A stretch of 64,000 bases of DNA from positions 434,001 to 498,000 of the forward strand of contig JAFFSR010000227.1 in assembly GCA_017163975.1 (NCBI GenBank), read 5' to 3'. A program made the translations under genes and the position numbers. The stretch is from Anastatus disparis. Lineage: Eukaryota; Arthropoda; Insecta; Hymenoptera; Eupelmidae. The number at the start of each line of letters is the position of its first letter. Positions within the stretch are counted from its first letter, which is position 1. Positions 39,501 through 49,916 of this stretch are shown piece after piece. A model generated the notes under the pieces. That model saw only the letters and a list, made by a program, of their open reading frames with translations. It was not told the origin of the DNA and searched no databases.

Positions 39501-40714
39501 CGGAATTTCGTTAGTTCATGGATCACATTATATATGATTTTCGAGTTTATTTAAATGCTTCAATGTTCACCGCTATAACGTTACAATGTACAATAGCATC
39601 TCAACAAATACAGTACAGAATCTTCAATCTTCAATAATACACTTTTCAATAATCTTTTTATAATATTCTCGATATTAGTGAAACAATATTGAGTATAATA
39701 TTTATAATTTATTTAGAACTTGTCAAATCATAAGAGCGAAAATATACTAAAAATTAAAAGTTTATTTTCACTCTATATTGATTAATTTTTCTAGTGATTT
39801 TCAAATATTTAAATGCATACAATACTAAAGATGAATTTTTAAATTTTTATGATACTTATATACAATTATTACACAATACATATATATATGATTGTTTGTT
39901 GATAATGATTGTTTGCTTTTAAAATCTAATAAATAAAATAATAAAATAAATATAATTATCAATGTTTATTATCAAGTGAAGAAGGCACTGCTGCTTGTTG
40001 CGTATGCTGCACAATTGAAAATAAAAATATTTTTTAGAAAAAAAAACATCTAAAATATATTAATTTTGTTAGATGATTTTTTTTTTCAAAAATCAAATAG
40101 ATTATGTATTTATGATTGTTTAAAGTACTTATAGAACATCATATAGTATTTCACGAGTTGAATCTTTGCTTAATCGCGTCCAAGTTTTGAATTCATATAA
40201 AATAAATCCTGGCAAAGTTTTAATTTAATTTGATATTAAAATTTAAAAATTTTCCTCTATTTTCCGCTTTTTTTGTATAAACATTTGAACTTGGAGTTAA
40301 AAAAGTTTTATAAATCAATCATTTGTATGATATAAAAAAATGTTCATTCAAATTTATTAATATTAAAATCATATTAAATGCCTTTTATATGATTTTAGTA
40401 AATTTAAACTCGTGAAAGTACTGATTAAGTACTTCCGTGTGTGTTGGTTTGAAAAAAAATCTAAAAAATAATTTAAAAGAAATGAGAAAAGTGTAAAAAA
40501 TAAAAAAAATAAAATTAATTATAATTAAAATTGTAGATCAGCGAAACGTGCCATATCACAACCAGCAGAAAGTAAACCAACAAGTCCATTGGAACGTAGT
40601 ACAAGTGTTGGTCCATCGGTAACAATATCACAATATCAGCAACAACAACAACAACAACCCCCATCACCAACGGCAACACCACCTGGCAAGTCTAGTGCAC
40701 CAGAAAAATTATGA
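24530..40714 (+). CDS. rdgB: Retinal degeneration B (membrane-associated PI transfer protein, PITPNM family)
   Basis: Nineteen coding exons with compatible phases give 1279 codons: 24530-24607, 25639-25978, 26088-26227, 26319-26436, 26512-26899, 27249-27424, 29181-29294, 32485-32670, 32742-32904, 33000-33386, 33521-33807, 33890-34039, 34126-34388, 34470-34578, 34650-34806, 34890-35039, 35110-35290, 35441-35715, 40537-40714. Residues 1 to about 260 form the PITP domain (start [20 protein letters not shown]). EFFDCQE at about 408-414 is an FFAT motif for VAP binding at the ER. GDSVG at about 641-645 begins the DDHD region. The C-terminal LNS2 domain (about 1019-1220) carries SIDGS instead of the lipin DxDxT. 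The family exchanges phosphatidylinositol and phosphatidic acid at ER-plasma membrane contacts. Length fits the fly protein. The least certain junction is the end of exon 12: a donor at 34004 is an alternative to 34040. Confidence 0.95.
31790..31857. repeat. Degraded copy of the TTACACAGGGCGCGTACAGT hairpin
   Basis: It lies inside rdgB intron 7. The right arm (AAGTACCCACTGTACGCGCC, then CTGTGTAAAAAA) is intact, while the left arm is reduced to ATACAGTGGGGATTTCACT. TTCGCT.GAAGGGA matches the loop of the 12925 copy, which confirms common descent. Confidence 0.75.
36005..36143 (+). other. Candidate alternative terminal exon of rdgB (a)
   Basis: An acceptor ...TAATCAG at 36001-36004 is followed by a frame that is open when joined in phase 2 to the AG| end of rdgB exon 18. 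It gives [21 protein letters not shown]... and stops at TAA 36141-36143. The first 20 or so codons are less AT-biased than the rest. The evidence is only frame and splice compatibility. Confidence 0.3.
36610..36712 (+). other. Candidate alternative terminal exon of rdgB (b), strongest
   Basis: An excellent acceptor (CTCGGCTCTGTTCCAG) ends at 36609. In phase 2 with exon 18 the following GC-richer sequence reads [20 protein letters not shown]... and stops at TAA 36710-36712. Codon composition is far from the AT-rich intron background, and the Ser/Thr/Lys-rich character matches the known last exon. Splicing here would give an RdgB with a different tail of about 34 residues. It could also be a conserved non-coding element. 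Confidence 0.5.
37814..37835 (+). repeat. CT dinucleotide repeat
   Basis: About eleven CT units directly followed by TAG, in the last rdgB intron. The arrangement looks like a strong polypyrimidine tract plus acceptor, but the sequence after it has no useful open frame. Confidence 0.85.
37984..38049. ncRNA. Structured hairpin in the last rdgB intron, unknown class
   Basis: Successive stems pair around one small loop: GGAACGAA with TTCGTTCC, then CTCG with CGAG, CTTTG with CAAAG, and GCCT with AGGC, closing a CAGTTTT loop. The 5' arm is continuous, and every bulge (three, six and three bases) falls on the 3' arm. A CC/GG pair extends the base. It could be a processed RNA, a splicing-control structure or a relic foldback. 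I do not recognise a microRNA family. Confidence 0.35.
39410..39554 (+). other. Candidate alternative terminal exon of rdgB (c)
   Basis: An acceptor ...ACACAAACAG ends at 39409. In phase 2 with exon 18 it reads [18 protein letters not shown]..., stays open for 47 codons and stops at TAA 39552-39554. Only the first 17 codons have coding-like composition; the rest is AT-rich. A weaker candidate of the same kind begins at 37594 (R-CRL-stop). Confidence 0.25.
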
Positions 40715-43510
40715 CGATTCGCACGCTGTCGCTCGTTATTCGAGCCACGGCGCTAGAATATCTATATATAGAATATTTTATTTTTATTTTTTTCTTCCGA
40801 AAGAAATCGTGATTAATTTTAAAAAATCATTTTTTTATAATTTTGACGAAATTCTATGAATTTATTATTTGATTCTCGGATCTATAATAAGTATTTCGAT
40901 CTCGGTACTCGGAATCATTTATTAAAAATTAAAAGAGAATCTATGGCAGAGTACTTTTTTCGATATTCTAATGCTGTAAATAATATTGGAAGAATCATAT
41001 AGATAAATGAACTTTAATATATTATTATTGATTACTTATTTTTTTAATTTTTAAATAATATAATTAAATATATTTAAAGTAATAAATCTCATTCGAGCGT
41101 TAAAAAATATTTACAGTACGAATAGCATTAAGTTTTAATTTATTTGTACTTTTAATTTGAGAGTATTTTTTAAAAACATCGCTAGGCTTAATTTGTAAAA
41201 TTTAATTATTTTTATTGACACATAAAATACTATTTTAAAAATAAATTTTTAAAATTTGATTGTATTTTTAATATATGTAATTTTATTAATATTATTAAAA
41301 ATCTAAGTAAAATGAAACATTAAGAAGCTCGCTGTAGATTCTTTTCTCGTGACATTCTAAAAATGAAAAAAAATCTAATTAAATGAAAGAAATGATATGA
41401 AACTTTTGTAAGAATCTAATATATTTTAAGTGTAAGTAATATAAGTGTAAAGCTATATGAATTGAAAAAATGATTTGTTATTTAAAAATAAGAAAACCTA
41501 TTGGATAATACTGTAACATGTAGAAAATAATGTGCTCCGATAAAAGTTTATTTTTTATACATAAACTATGTGTTTCGTTATACATGCGCATATAACGAAT
41601 GGTGCCTCGATTACCTCTATCTTCAATAAAGGAGTAAACGATGTAATTGTGGCACTAGGTGATAAAACTTAGCATTCCTGACTATCATTGTCAAATATAT
41701 CAATTCGAAGAGAAAAAAGCAAATAATTATGTGTAAAGTTTAATGCAACGACGCCATATAATTTTACTTTTTAAGATGTAAGTACTTGTTGAAACTGTTA
41801 CCTCAAATAACAAATCTCTTCCCATTGTTGTTACTAAAATACAATCATATATTCTCAACTAAATAACTAATTTTATTGTCTGAAAAAATATGGATATTCA
41901 TGTCGCTGCAACATAAAACGTCATAGCTACGCGATCTCTCGAAAACTTTAAAATCTCATTTTTTCGAAAAAGTATAACGAATTTATGAATTCGTAACGCT
42001 GCTAATAAAAAATATACGTAAAAAAAATTTCTGCGGTGCTAATCTACAAATATTGGTCATATCGAACACGCGTTTAAAATTATTTTTAAAATCCAAACTC
42101 ATCATTTTTTTCATTATATATTCGTAAATTAAGTTGTAAAGAAAAACTTTGATATCGAGTAATATAAAAGTTATTTATCTGTGTTTTCTGATACTATTGG
42201 TACAAAAGAAAATAAACCTCTCGTTATTTAAGACAGGACTGCTATGCGCGCTATTGTAAAATTAATAATAATAATTAAATAAATTGATTTATCAAACGGT
42301 GCGCTTCATCTTGTAATAAATAATGAAAACAAAACTCGAGCGTGAAAAAGCGATGTGAAGAAAAAATTACCGATAAATTAAGAAGTTCAAATAGATGTAA
42401 AAATAGATGTTGCACTTAGTTTTTAAATTTTCTTTAATTTGTAGTATTAATCGATAGTTGTATATGATAATCCATCCAATTATAATGGATTTTTTATTCC
42501 ATATAGCTAGTAAACCGCTGTTCGATTTAATCCATATAAGAAGTACAAGACAGAAATGAGCTATTCAGCTGAACTAAACTTGGTGTCCAAAATAAAAATA
42601 AAAATAAAAGAATGAGCATTAAAAATTTTAGCATGATCAAAGAGATTTCAATAAATGCGCGATACGATAAGTTTGAAAAGTAAAAAATTATCACAATATG
42701 CATAATTGATTGTTTGTATTGTTGTAATATGACACGAAAAGTAGTCCGTTTACTATTAAAGAAAATGAAACAACTGAAAAAAATAGATACATATATCTAC
42801 ATATATAGTTACATAAGCGACTGCAAAGAATATTTTAATTATACCGATAGAAAAAAAGTCATAATCGTGAAATAATGGAAAAAAATAAATATTTTTATTA
42901 GCGAACTAAACATAATATAATTGTTAAGTGAAAGTTCATTGTTTTATATTTTACTGTTCCTTGTTAGCTCATCTTTATGCATTTTGACGAATTGCTAAAT
43001 TTAATGTATTAATTTTATTGATAATCGTTGAAAAATTCCTGTTAAAAAAATAAAAATTTATGTGCGACTGGTGTATGTGTATATTGAATTATTAATCTTT
43101 GAAAAATAAAGGTAAATAATTAAATTCGGATTTTTTTATTTCATGCCCTTCATGTTCAATTTTTAATAATGTTATTATATATTAGCATAAAATTTTAAAT
43201 TATAAATTATTTAAAGTAAACAAACTTTTTGTGATTTCACATAAAAAGTTTAATGCACAAATACTTGAACTTTTTAGAAAAATTTTCTAAATAATAGTAA
43301 TTTATCTAAAAACATGAATAAAAGGTTTTTTTATATTGAGAAATTGCTACTAAAATTTTTCTTGTCAAATTTGTAATAAGTAAAAAAAAAATTGAAAATT
43401 CAGAGTTACTTTTTATTCTTTTGAAATAGTGATAATGAATAATAATTGTAATGATAAATATAAAGTTATTTATCGCTAAAATCTCAAAGTTTATTTAAAA
43501 TTTTTTGTAG

Positions 43511-43604
43511 AAGTACCAAGAAGAAAAGTGATATACACGAAGCCGGTTGTTCGATAAAAGGAGGCCTGTCGTATTTTTTATGGAGGATGTGCACAAAACG
43601 TTAA
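43511..43604 (+). other. Candidate exon downstream of the rdgB stop (d)
   Basis: A good acceptor (TTAAAATTTTTTGTAG) ends at 43510. In phase 2 the frame reads STKKKSDIHEAGCSIKGG... for 30 codons to TAA 43602-43604. A second frame (VPRRKVIYTKPVVR) is open for less. No known domain is seen. It may be a further rdgB tail exon or part of an unrecognised gene. Confidence 0.25.
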
Positions 43605-43714
43605 TGGATATATTAAATTTTCAAGAACATTTATTATTTTATTTGTATGGAAAAGTCTGATGATGTTATTAGTACAAAAGAATAAAAAAACTAAAATATT
43701 AACTGTCCATTTAG

Positions 43715-43925
43715 TCAAGATAAATTGCTAAAAGAAGAAATAATTGTTGAAAAAAGGTCTTTATTTTATCTATAAATTATTAATTTTTTGACTTTCATTG
43801 ATTTATTTAACTAATTTATATATAAATTCTTTGATATTTACAGATCAATGGATGATGCAAGTATTCTTGAAAGACTGATGAATATGCAAAATAAGATGTT
43901 CGATATTGTTGCAAAGTTAAAATAA
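43715..43925 (+). other. Candidate exon pair ending SILERLMNMQNKMF... (e)
   Basis: A 42-base exon (43715-43756, after CTGTCCATTTAG, donor GTCTTT) reads QDKLLKEEIIVEKR. It joins in phase 2 to 43844-43925 (after TTGATATTTACAG), reading SMDDASILERLMNMQNKMF and stopping at TAA 43923-43925, where AATAAA overlaps the stop. The acidic, helical, stop-free sequence and the polyadenylation word make this look like the 3' end of a real gene or an rdgB isoform. I do not recognise the protein. Confidence 0.4.
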
Positions 43926-45873
43926 AATGTCAAAAAAATGACTTGCCTATAAGTACTACAAAGAAGTTCTTAGAATAAGTTCCTAATTTCGTGGTCAGCG
44001 AAATTTTAAAAAAATTTCCTAAAAATTGAGCTTTAGAAAAAAGTCAAAAATATATAATAAAAAAAGGTTGCATTGAAATGTGCATTTATGAAAGTTGTAT
44101 CATTCTTCCTAATTTTTTTCTCTCGTGTTGGAACGTAATGATAGCATCAATTTATGAGATATATTTTTAATGAATTTCAAAGATACAATAAAAATGTCTT
44201 ATTAAAATTCTAAAGAATATGTACAAAAAAAAAATATCTAAAAATTTATGTTGATTAAACATTCAAAAATTTATTGACAAAGACTTTTAATTAATATTTA
44301 TTATTTAAAAATAACATTCTTTACACATCATATAAATGCAGTGTATATAAATCAATCCATTATGATAAAAAAATGATATTTATCGTTAAAATTCTAAAGT
44401 ATATCGATTGTTAATTTATGTATAATATTGTATTTGTTTTTTTATTTAAAAAATTAAGCTTTTCTTGAATTAATAAAAAATCTGTGATAGGATAAATTAA
44501 TAATATTTTAACATTTAAGATTTCCGCAAATATTATATAGATAAATTGAGTTATAGAAATGATTGTAAGATTTTAGCAGAAAATCTGTTTAACCCTCTAA
44601 AGTCCAATGACTATGAAAAAAGAAGAACAATTAGAGCATATGGACAATAATAAACAATAAAATCAATTAAACAAATCTATCAGGTTCAAAAGAATAGAAT
44701 AAAAAAAATAATTTTTTGGAACACAAAAAGTCTGGGCGTTAAAGGGTTTAATATAACTTGTTATAACTGTTAAGAAAAGAATATTTCTATATAAATAGAT
44801 TTTAAATTGTTAAAATTATTTATAAATTGTTGTTGTTAAATACCTTTATTTTTTGACAAATATTCCCAATTTATATTAATTTGATTAATCATTTATAATT
44901 CATTATATATTTATGTTTAATAAAAATATTTCTATTTAAACTTGAAATTTTATTGCACAATACCATTAATTTATTCTTTATTTTGTAGATGTCAGTGAAA
45001 TTTGAAATGATACCTATATTTTCTCATTATTTTTTATTTACTTAAATAGTGAGTACAGTACGTTAAAATTGTGAATTTTCAAAAATTTTTAAACTTTTTC
45101 ATAGAATTTAATAAAATTATTCTTTATTTAGAAAAAATTTATATATAATTTACTTGAAAATAAGTTATTATCTTTCCTAAATATTAAAAATCGATGAGAT
45201 TCAAATGTTTGTGGAAAATCGACTCTGACAATTTTTTGTCAATATCTTTTTCTTTATAAACTTTTCATTTAAATTTCATTTCGTCAAATTCATGAAAAAG
45301 GATTTTTATTGCAAATTTTTCCTCAAGTGTGCTAGAATATTTTTTATTTTATCGATTTTTATTGATGGAAAATCTTACATAATAATTTAAAGAAAAAGGA
45401 TCAATTGTGTTTTTAAAATTCTTAAAATGACAATAATTATTATCATAATACTATTTTTATAGATTAACATTTGCATTTTCAGAGTTAAAAAAAGCTAAAA
45501 AATTTATTTAAAAAAAAGATGCTTCTTCTTTAATTGGCCTTTTAGTTTATCACCATAGGCCAAAAAAAAGATGCTATTTAAAGTGTTATAATCGCTTAAA
45601 CATAAAAATATTTTACTTTGAAAAATTAAAACTTTTTTGACGAGAATGTGATGATTAATGACATGTTAAAAACGGTCATTTGTTAATCGCTGTATAGGTT
45701 AAGTTGTACGATATGATGATATCGTTTGGTGACTGGTGTAAACAAACATATTAACAAAGAAAACAAAAATGTATAAAAAATTGAACTGCAATATTATTTA
45801 AATTTATAGTTCTGAAGTTATTAATTAATAATATTGAAATTTCAAGGAAAAAACATTGTGTAAAGTTTTCAAG

Positions 45874-46998
45874 ATGTATAAAATTTTTCCTTCCGACTCT
45901 TTAATAGAGAAGTATATCACGTTTTTGTTAAATCCGGTTCAAGAAGCAAAAATAGGTATACAATGTGATTCTGTAACTGTTACATCGTTATCAGACTTTA
46001 AGAAATCAAAAAATATTCATTTAAAATTTTCTATACCCTACGCCAAACATAATCTTTCTTGGGAACTTTATTTTAATCCACTTTATCCAGAATTAGGACC
46101 TGATCTTATTTTTGACGAAGAAGATTACTTGCACGATGAAAATGTTAAAGATTTAGCAAGTAAATTACCAAATCTTGTCAAATGGAATCCAATGAAGAAT
46201 GTATCTTTATTAAAATCGCTTAATGATCTTCTTCAATTATATAAAGAATTTCAAATCAATCTTATGGACATATACACAGAGAAATTAACTGTTGAATATT
46301 CGTTGTTAGCCAAAAAAATAAAACCAGAAAATTTAGAAATTATTTCAATCAAGGAGACTAAACAAAATGAAATAAGATTCTTGATAAAATTTCCAATTGA
46401 TCAATTGAAATCATCGGGCTCCGATAAAGTAGAAATATTTTTACTTGTTCATTTTTCTGGTCCGACATATAATTCTGTAGTACCTGAACTTTATTTGTCT
46501 GAAGATTTACAAAAACTTTTTAACAACTTTGATCCTTCAATTTCACTTCTTATACCTCCGTATTCTGAATCAAAGTCTTTATTTGAATATGCAACAACTG
46601 TCAAACAGTATATATATGAAAAAGTTATTACTTTATACCAAAGTTTTGAAAAAAGGAAAAATTTTATAACAACTTTACTAGCTATGCAATCTGAAACACT
46701 TATAGAATATGATGTGATGGCTTATAAATACATTGCATTGCAGCTCGAGCATTTAGATTTTCATTTTATTCTAAGTTTCTCTATACCAACAAACTTTCCA
46801 ACCGAAAAGTTTTCAATGATGTTACTTTCTGTATATCATATGACGGATCAAGGAAAACCATTCTGTAAAAAAGTTGAAGGATTTCCATACATGTCACATT
46901 GGGAAGCAAAAGAGATGATTATAAATGCACTGGCTTATGTTGTTGAAAAGGAAGTCCCAAAATTTAAAGAACTGTCTGTTAAACATTCTTATTTTTAA
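45874..46998 (+). CDS. BABAM2: BRISC and BRCA1-A complex member 2 (BRE/BRCC45)
   Basis: A single uninterrupted exon of 374 codons, close to the roughly 383 residues of vertebrate BRE. I chose ATG 45874 (MYKIFPSDSL) because the open frame upstream has no ATG. Family landmarks are the N-terminal UEV-like block with SIPYAKHNLSWELYFNPLYP followed by ELGPDLIF, the central LVKWNP, and the C-terminal block with EYDVMAYKYIALQLEHLDFH, SVYHMTDQGKPF and the FPYMSHW motif. BRE scaffolds the BRCC36 deubiquitinase in the nuclear BRCA1-A (RAP80) complex and in cytoplasmic BRISC, and has no catalytic site of its own. RPAIN follows 467 bp downstream in the same direction. The gene has no introns, unlike its neighbours. 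Identification rests on the whole-length pattern. Confidence 0.93.
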   Translation: MYKIFPSDSLIEKYITFLLNPVQEAKIGIQCDSVTVTSLSDFKKSKNIHLKFSIPYAKHNLSWELYFNPLYPELGPDLIFDEEDYLHDENVKDLASKLPNLVKWNPMKNVSLLKSLNDLLQLYKEFQINLMDIYTEKLTVEYSLLAKKIKPENLEIISIKETKQNEIRFLIKFPIDQLKSSGSDKVEIFLLVHFSGPTYNSVVPELYLSEDLQKLFNNFDPSISLLIPPYSESKSLFEYATTVKQYIYEKVITLYQSFEKRKNFITTLLAMQSETLIEYDVMAYKYIALQLEHLDFHFILSFSIPTNFPTEKFSMMLLSVYHMTDQGKPFCKKVEGFPYMSHWEAKEMIINALAYVVEKEVPKFKELSVKHSYF

Positions 46999-47465
46999 TA
47001 GTAATTTTTTAATACAAATTTATATCTTCTATATTTTATTTTTCTAATTGCACAAAGAAAGTTATTGATCCTAGAGGTAACATGTGTATTGTAATAAGTA
47101 AAGATATGTTTATAATTGTTCTTAGAATTAAGTTTTTTTCGTATTAAAAGAAAATTTAAATCTGAATTTAGCGCCTTTTATTTGTCTTCAATATCCCTTA
47201 TCTTTATTTTTATTCAAATATGGTGTACTGTACTTCAATATTATAACGCATGCGCATTTGGTTAGCTGGCGGCACAGCACGGACAACATTGTCAAAGCAA
47301 ATGTCTGTATAATCGAGGTTAGGTATCTTTTAGAGGGAAAAATTGACCAACTTTTGTTTATGGCGAAAAGAAGAGGACAATTCATGTATGTGGTTCGGGT
47401 CGGGATAAAGAAATTAAATATTAAGTGTATTAAATAGTATTGAAGAATATTTAAATTTTAACATA
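46999..47465. other. BABAM2-RPAIN spacer with a putative promoter
   Basis: The first half is an AT-rich 3' UTR. From about 47230 the GC content rises and the sequence includes CGCATGCGCA (47248-47257), then CGGCGGCACAGCACGGACAA-like sequence up to about 47290. This is probably the RPAIN promoter and 5' UTR. The open frames on the minus strand here are chance. Confidence 0.5.
47248..47257. promoter_or_regulatory. NRF1-like palindromic site (CGCATGCGCA)
   Basis: The word differs by one base from the GCGCATGCGC core bound by NRF1 (Erect wing in flies). It lies 209 bp upstream of the RPAIN start codon, where housekeeping promoters often carry it. The call rests on motif match and position only. 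Confidence 0.35.
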
Positions 47466-48298
47466 ATGTCAGAACAACTTATAAGTCCAACTCGAAATAC
47501 AATGAGATTGAAGAATGTTAAAGCTGCCAGAAGAATCATAAATGGTTCACCTAAAATACGAGATATTCTTCGACAGGTTAAAAATAATTTATGAATTATA
47601 TATTTAAGAAATTTTTTTGTTATTGTCACGAATGTAAAAAATATTTTTATTTTTAATTAAAGCGATGTCGCCAACAAATGCATGAAAAACGCAATGAATT
47701 ATTTGCAATGAGAAGACATGGACTTACAAATTATTCTCAAGAAGTAAAAGATGCATTAACAGACATAGTGCATGAAGAATTTGAAAATATTGCGTCCATG
47801 GACTGGACTGATCAATTTAAAGAATTAAAATCGGATAGTAATATTCTTTCCAAACACGATGAGAGCATTGACTTTGATATTGAAGAAATAATAGAGGGTA
47901 CTTTCTTTAGATATTTATCTTTCATCGCCAAAATTAACATGAATTTTATTCTTAAAATGCTTTTTCCATCTTACTTTTTAGAACAATGGATCCTTGAAGA
48001 ATATCAAAAAACTTTGTGGGAACAAAATCAATTGCAGTCTTTATTTGTTGATAACATGTATTGTCCAATCTGTCGTAAAAATTTACTTCGTGAAGTTCCA
48101 AACTTTGTAATATGTGATTGTGGATTAAAATTGGCAGTTCAAGGAGGACTCCAAAGACTGCAACACAACATTGAAGAACAAGTTAATGCTCATTCTGCAG
48201 CATGTCTAGATGTACCTTTTTTTTCAATATTTCAAGAAGGTGACAATGTTTCACTATGTTTTTCCTGTGCCTCGTGTGATATTTTTGCATTAGTTTAA
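47466..48298 (+). CDS. RPAIN: RPA-interacting protein (RIP alpha), full length
   Basis: Three exons, 47466-47576, 47663-47897 and 47982-48298, give 220 codons plus stop, the length of the human protein. The N-terminal block (MSEQLISPTRNTMRLKNVKA) leads to a basic RQ-RCRQQMHEKRNELF segment of the importin-binding RPAIN N domain. The middle is acidic (FDIEEIIEEQWILEEYQK across intron 2). The C-terminus is the zinc-binding domain with CPIC, CDCG, HSAAC and CASC. RPAIN carries replication protein A into the nucleus. Intron 2 is 84 bp, a multiple of three, and has no stop, so an unspliced message would add 28 mostly hydrophobic residues; the spliced form matches the family better. The same intron 1 position and phase occur in the paralogue at 49245. 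Confidence 0.93.
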
Positions 48299-49244
48299 AA
48301 TAATTTTGTGTTAAACTTAATCTAAAAAGATCTAAATTCATTTTGTAAAAAGTATATGGTAGTTTTCTAAACGCGTTTAACTTATATTTGTTTGTTTAAT
48401 AACTTTAAATTGTGTTTAATAGTAATCTAATAATTTATTTATAGTTTAAATTGAAAAAATATTGATTTTTAAAATCATAAGTTATATGTATAAGCTTATT
48501 TGTAAATGATTTTTTCTTACAGTACCAGACAGTTAAATTATATAGTGTGATTAAAGATGTATACATAAAACAATATTTTTTATTATTGTGTTAGAAAAAA
48601 AAATAATATTTCAATATAAATATAATAATGTACACCAAACGGATATGGATTCGTTTTGATTATTCAATTAAAACTTCTTAAAAATAGCATGCTCTATATT
48701 AAAATGTACAAAGATATATGTATGATACAATACGATAAAATATATTTTCCATAATTAATAAATGTATATATTTGAAATTCTAAATAAAAATCTATTTTGT
48801 TGAGAAAAGTAATATTTCAATGAAATATTTTATCAAAACTAAGTTGATTTATCAATTTCGAATATTTATTATCATTATTTAAATTGAGAATTTGAAATTT
48901 TTCGTTTTGCGAATTTTGATTTGCTATGTGTATAAGCAGCAGGTACTTATATTTACCTAGTTCTTAGAATTTTCTTGTATTTACCGCTGTCTCGGCAAAA
49001 TTCCTAGAGTGGGGGTAAAAATCGCTAAGGAAATTGATATTTTTCTATGAGGGTAACAAGTAACAAGGAGTAACGAATGGTAAAAATGCTCACAACTCGC
49101 AAGTATACATTCGAGATCGTGTTTCTGTCTTTATTTAGTTTAGTACGTTCAAAACTGAAGCGAAGATTGTATTAGCAATTTATATAATTGATATTAGCAA
49201 ATATAAATAGTTATTTTAATTGTATTAGAAGTAAAAAATTAATA
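48299..49244. other. RPAIN 3' UTR and promoter region of the paralogue
   Basis: AT-rich 3' UTR with several AATAAA-like words up to about 48800. A GC-richer segment at 48930-49110 contains GTAACAAGTAACAAGGAGTA, then ACGA, a short tandem of GTAAC words. It is probably the promoter of the next gene. No coding frame. Confidence 0.5.
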
Positions 49245-49916
49245 ATGTCAACTGCAACTGCAGCACTTGCTAAAAAGAGCGTAAAAGCCAGATTTTGCAA
49301 TACAAAAGCAGATTTAACAAAATTGCGCGAAGAATTAAGACAGGTTAGAGTTTCGAGTACTCCCGATATTTATTTTCCGAAAATTTTATTTTAATTAAAA
49401 TTAAATTGGTTAATAAAAAACTTTTCTAAAAATATTCTTTAGAGATGCAAATTACGCATGAAAGAGAAGCGCGAGGAACTCGTCAACCAACGAAGATTTG
49501 GAATATCATCAGATGATGATGTACAAGAAAAATTAAAAGAGATATTTCATGAAGAATTGAACGATTTAGCTGCAGCAGAGAATGTTCCTGAGATTACAGC
49601 AGATCTTATTAAAAAAGTCATTGACAACAAAGAAACATCTGAACCACTCACAGAAGAAGGTAAATTATTTCATTCTTCATATATTATTAGTTTTTAAAAA
49701 ATATCAGAAAAATTTCATTTTTTTTTTAATTTTAAAGTTTTTTTATGTGCAAATAATAATCAAATAAAAGAACATTAAATTCAAACTTTATTGATAAAAT
49801 GCTGAAATATTTCAATGAAATAATATAAAATAACTTTTTTAGCTAAAGTGATTGTAGAAGAGTTTAATAAATTGAAAGAAGAAGCGAAATCAACATTAGA
49901 AAAAGAAGAAAGTTGA
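49245..49916 (+). CDS. RPAIN-like protein lacking the zinc-binding domain
   Basis: Three exons, 49245-49343, 49443-49659 and 49843-49916, give 129 codons plus stop. The start MSTATAALAKKSVKARF is the first ATG in a good context in this frame; the frame also runs 19 codons further upstream to ATG 49188. After intron 1 it reads RCKLRMKEKREELVNQRRFG and EIFHEELNDLA, aligning with RCRQQMHEKRNELFAMRRHG and DIVHEEFENIA of the RPAIN gene just upstream; intron 1 has the same position and phase (RQ|RC). The protein ends in an acidic/lysine helix (VIVEEFNKLKEEAKSTLEKE) with no cysteine cluster. It therefore keeps the N-terminal importin-binding type region and loses the C-terminal RPA-type zinc domain. 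It is most likely a tandem duplicate that may compete with or regulate RPAIN; the function is inferred only. Confidence 0.85.

Larger units (their letters stand above)
40715..45873. other. rdgB 3' UTR and spacer to BABAM2
   Basis: The sequence is AT-rich with many AATAAA-type polyadenylation words, so the exact rdgB 3' end cannot be fixed. Phase-compatible exon candidates at 43511, 43715 and 43844 suggest that transcription, or a small gene, continues beyond the 40714 stop. A short hairpin, TTGGCC facing GGCCAA (about 45534-45564), sits between two AAAAAAGATGCT direct repeats just upstream of BABAM2. Confidence 0.4.
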
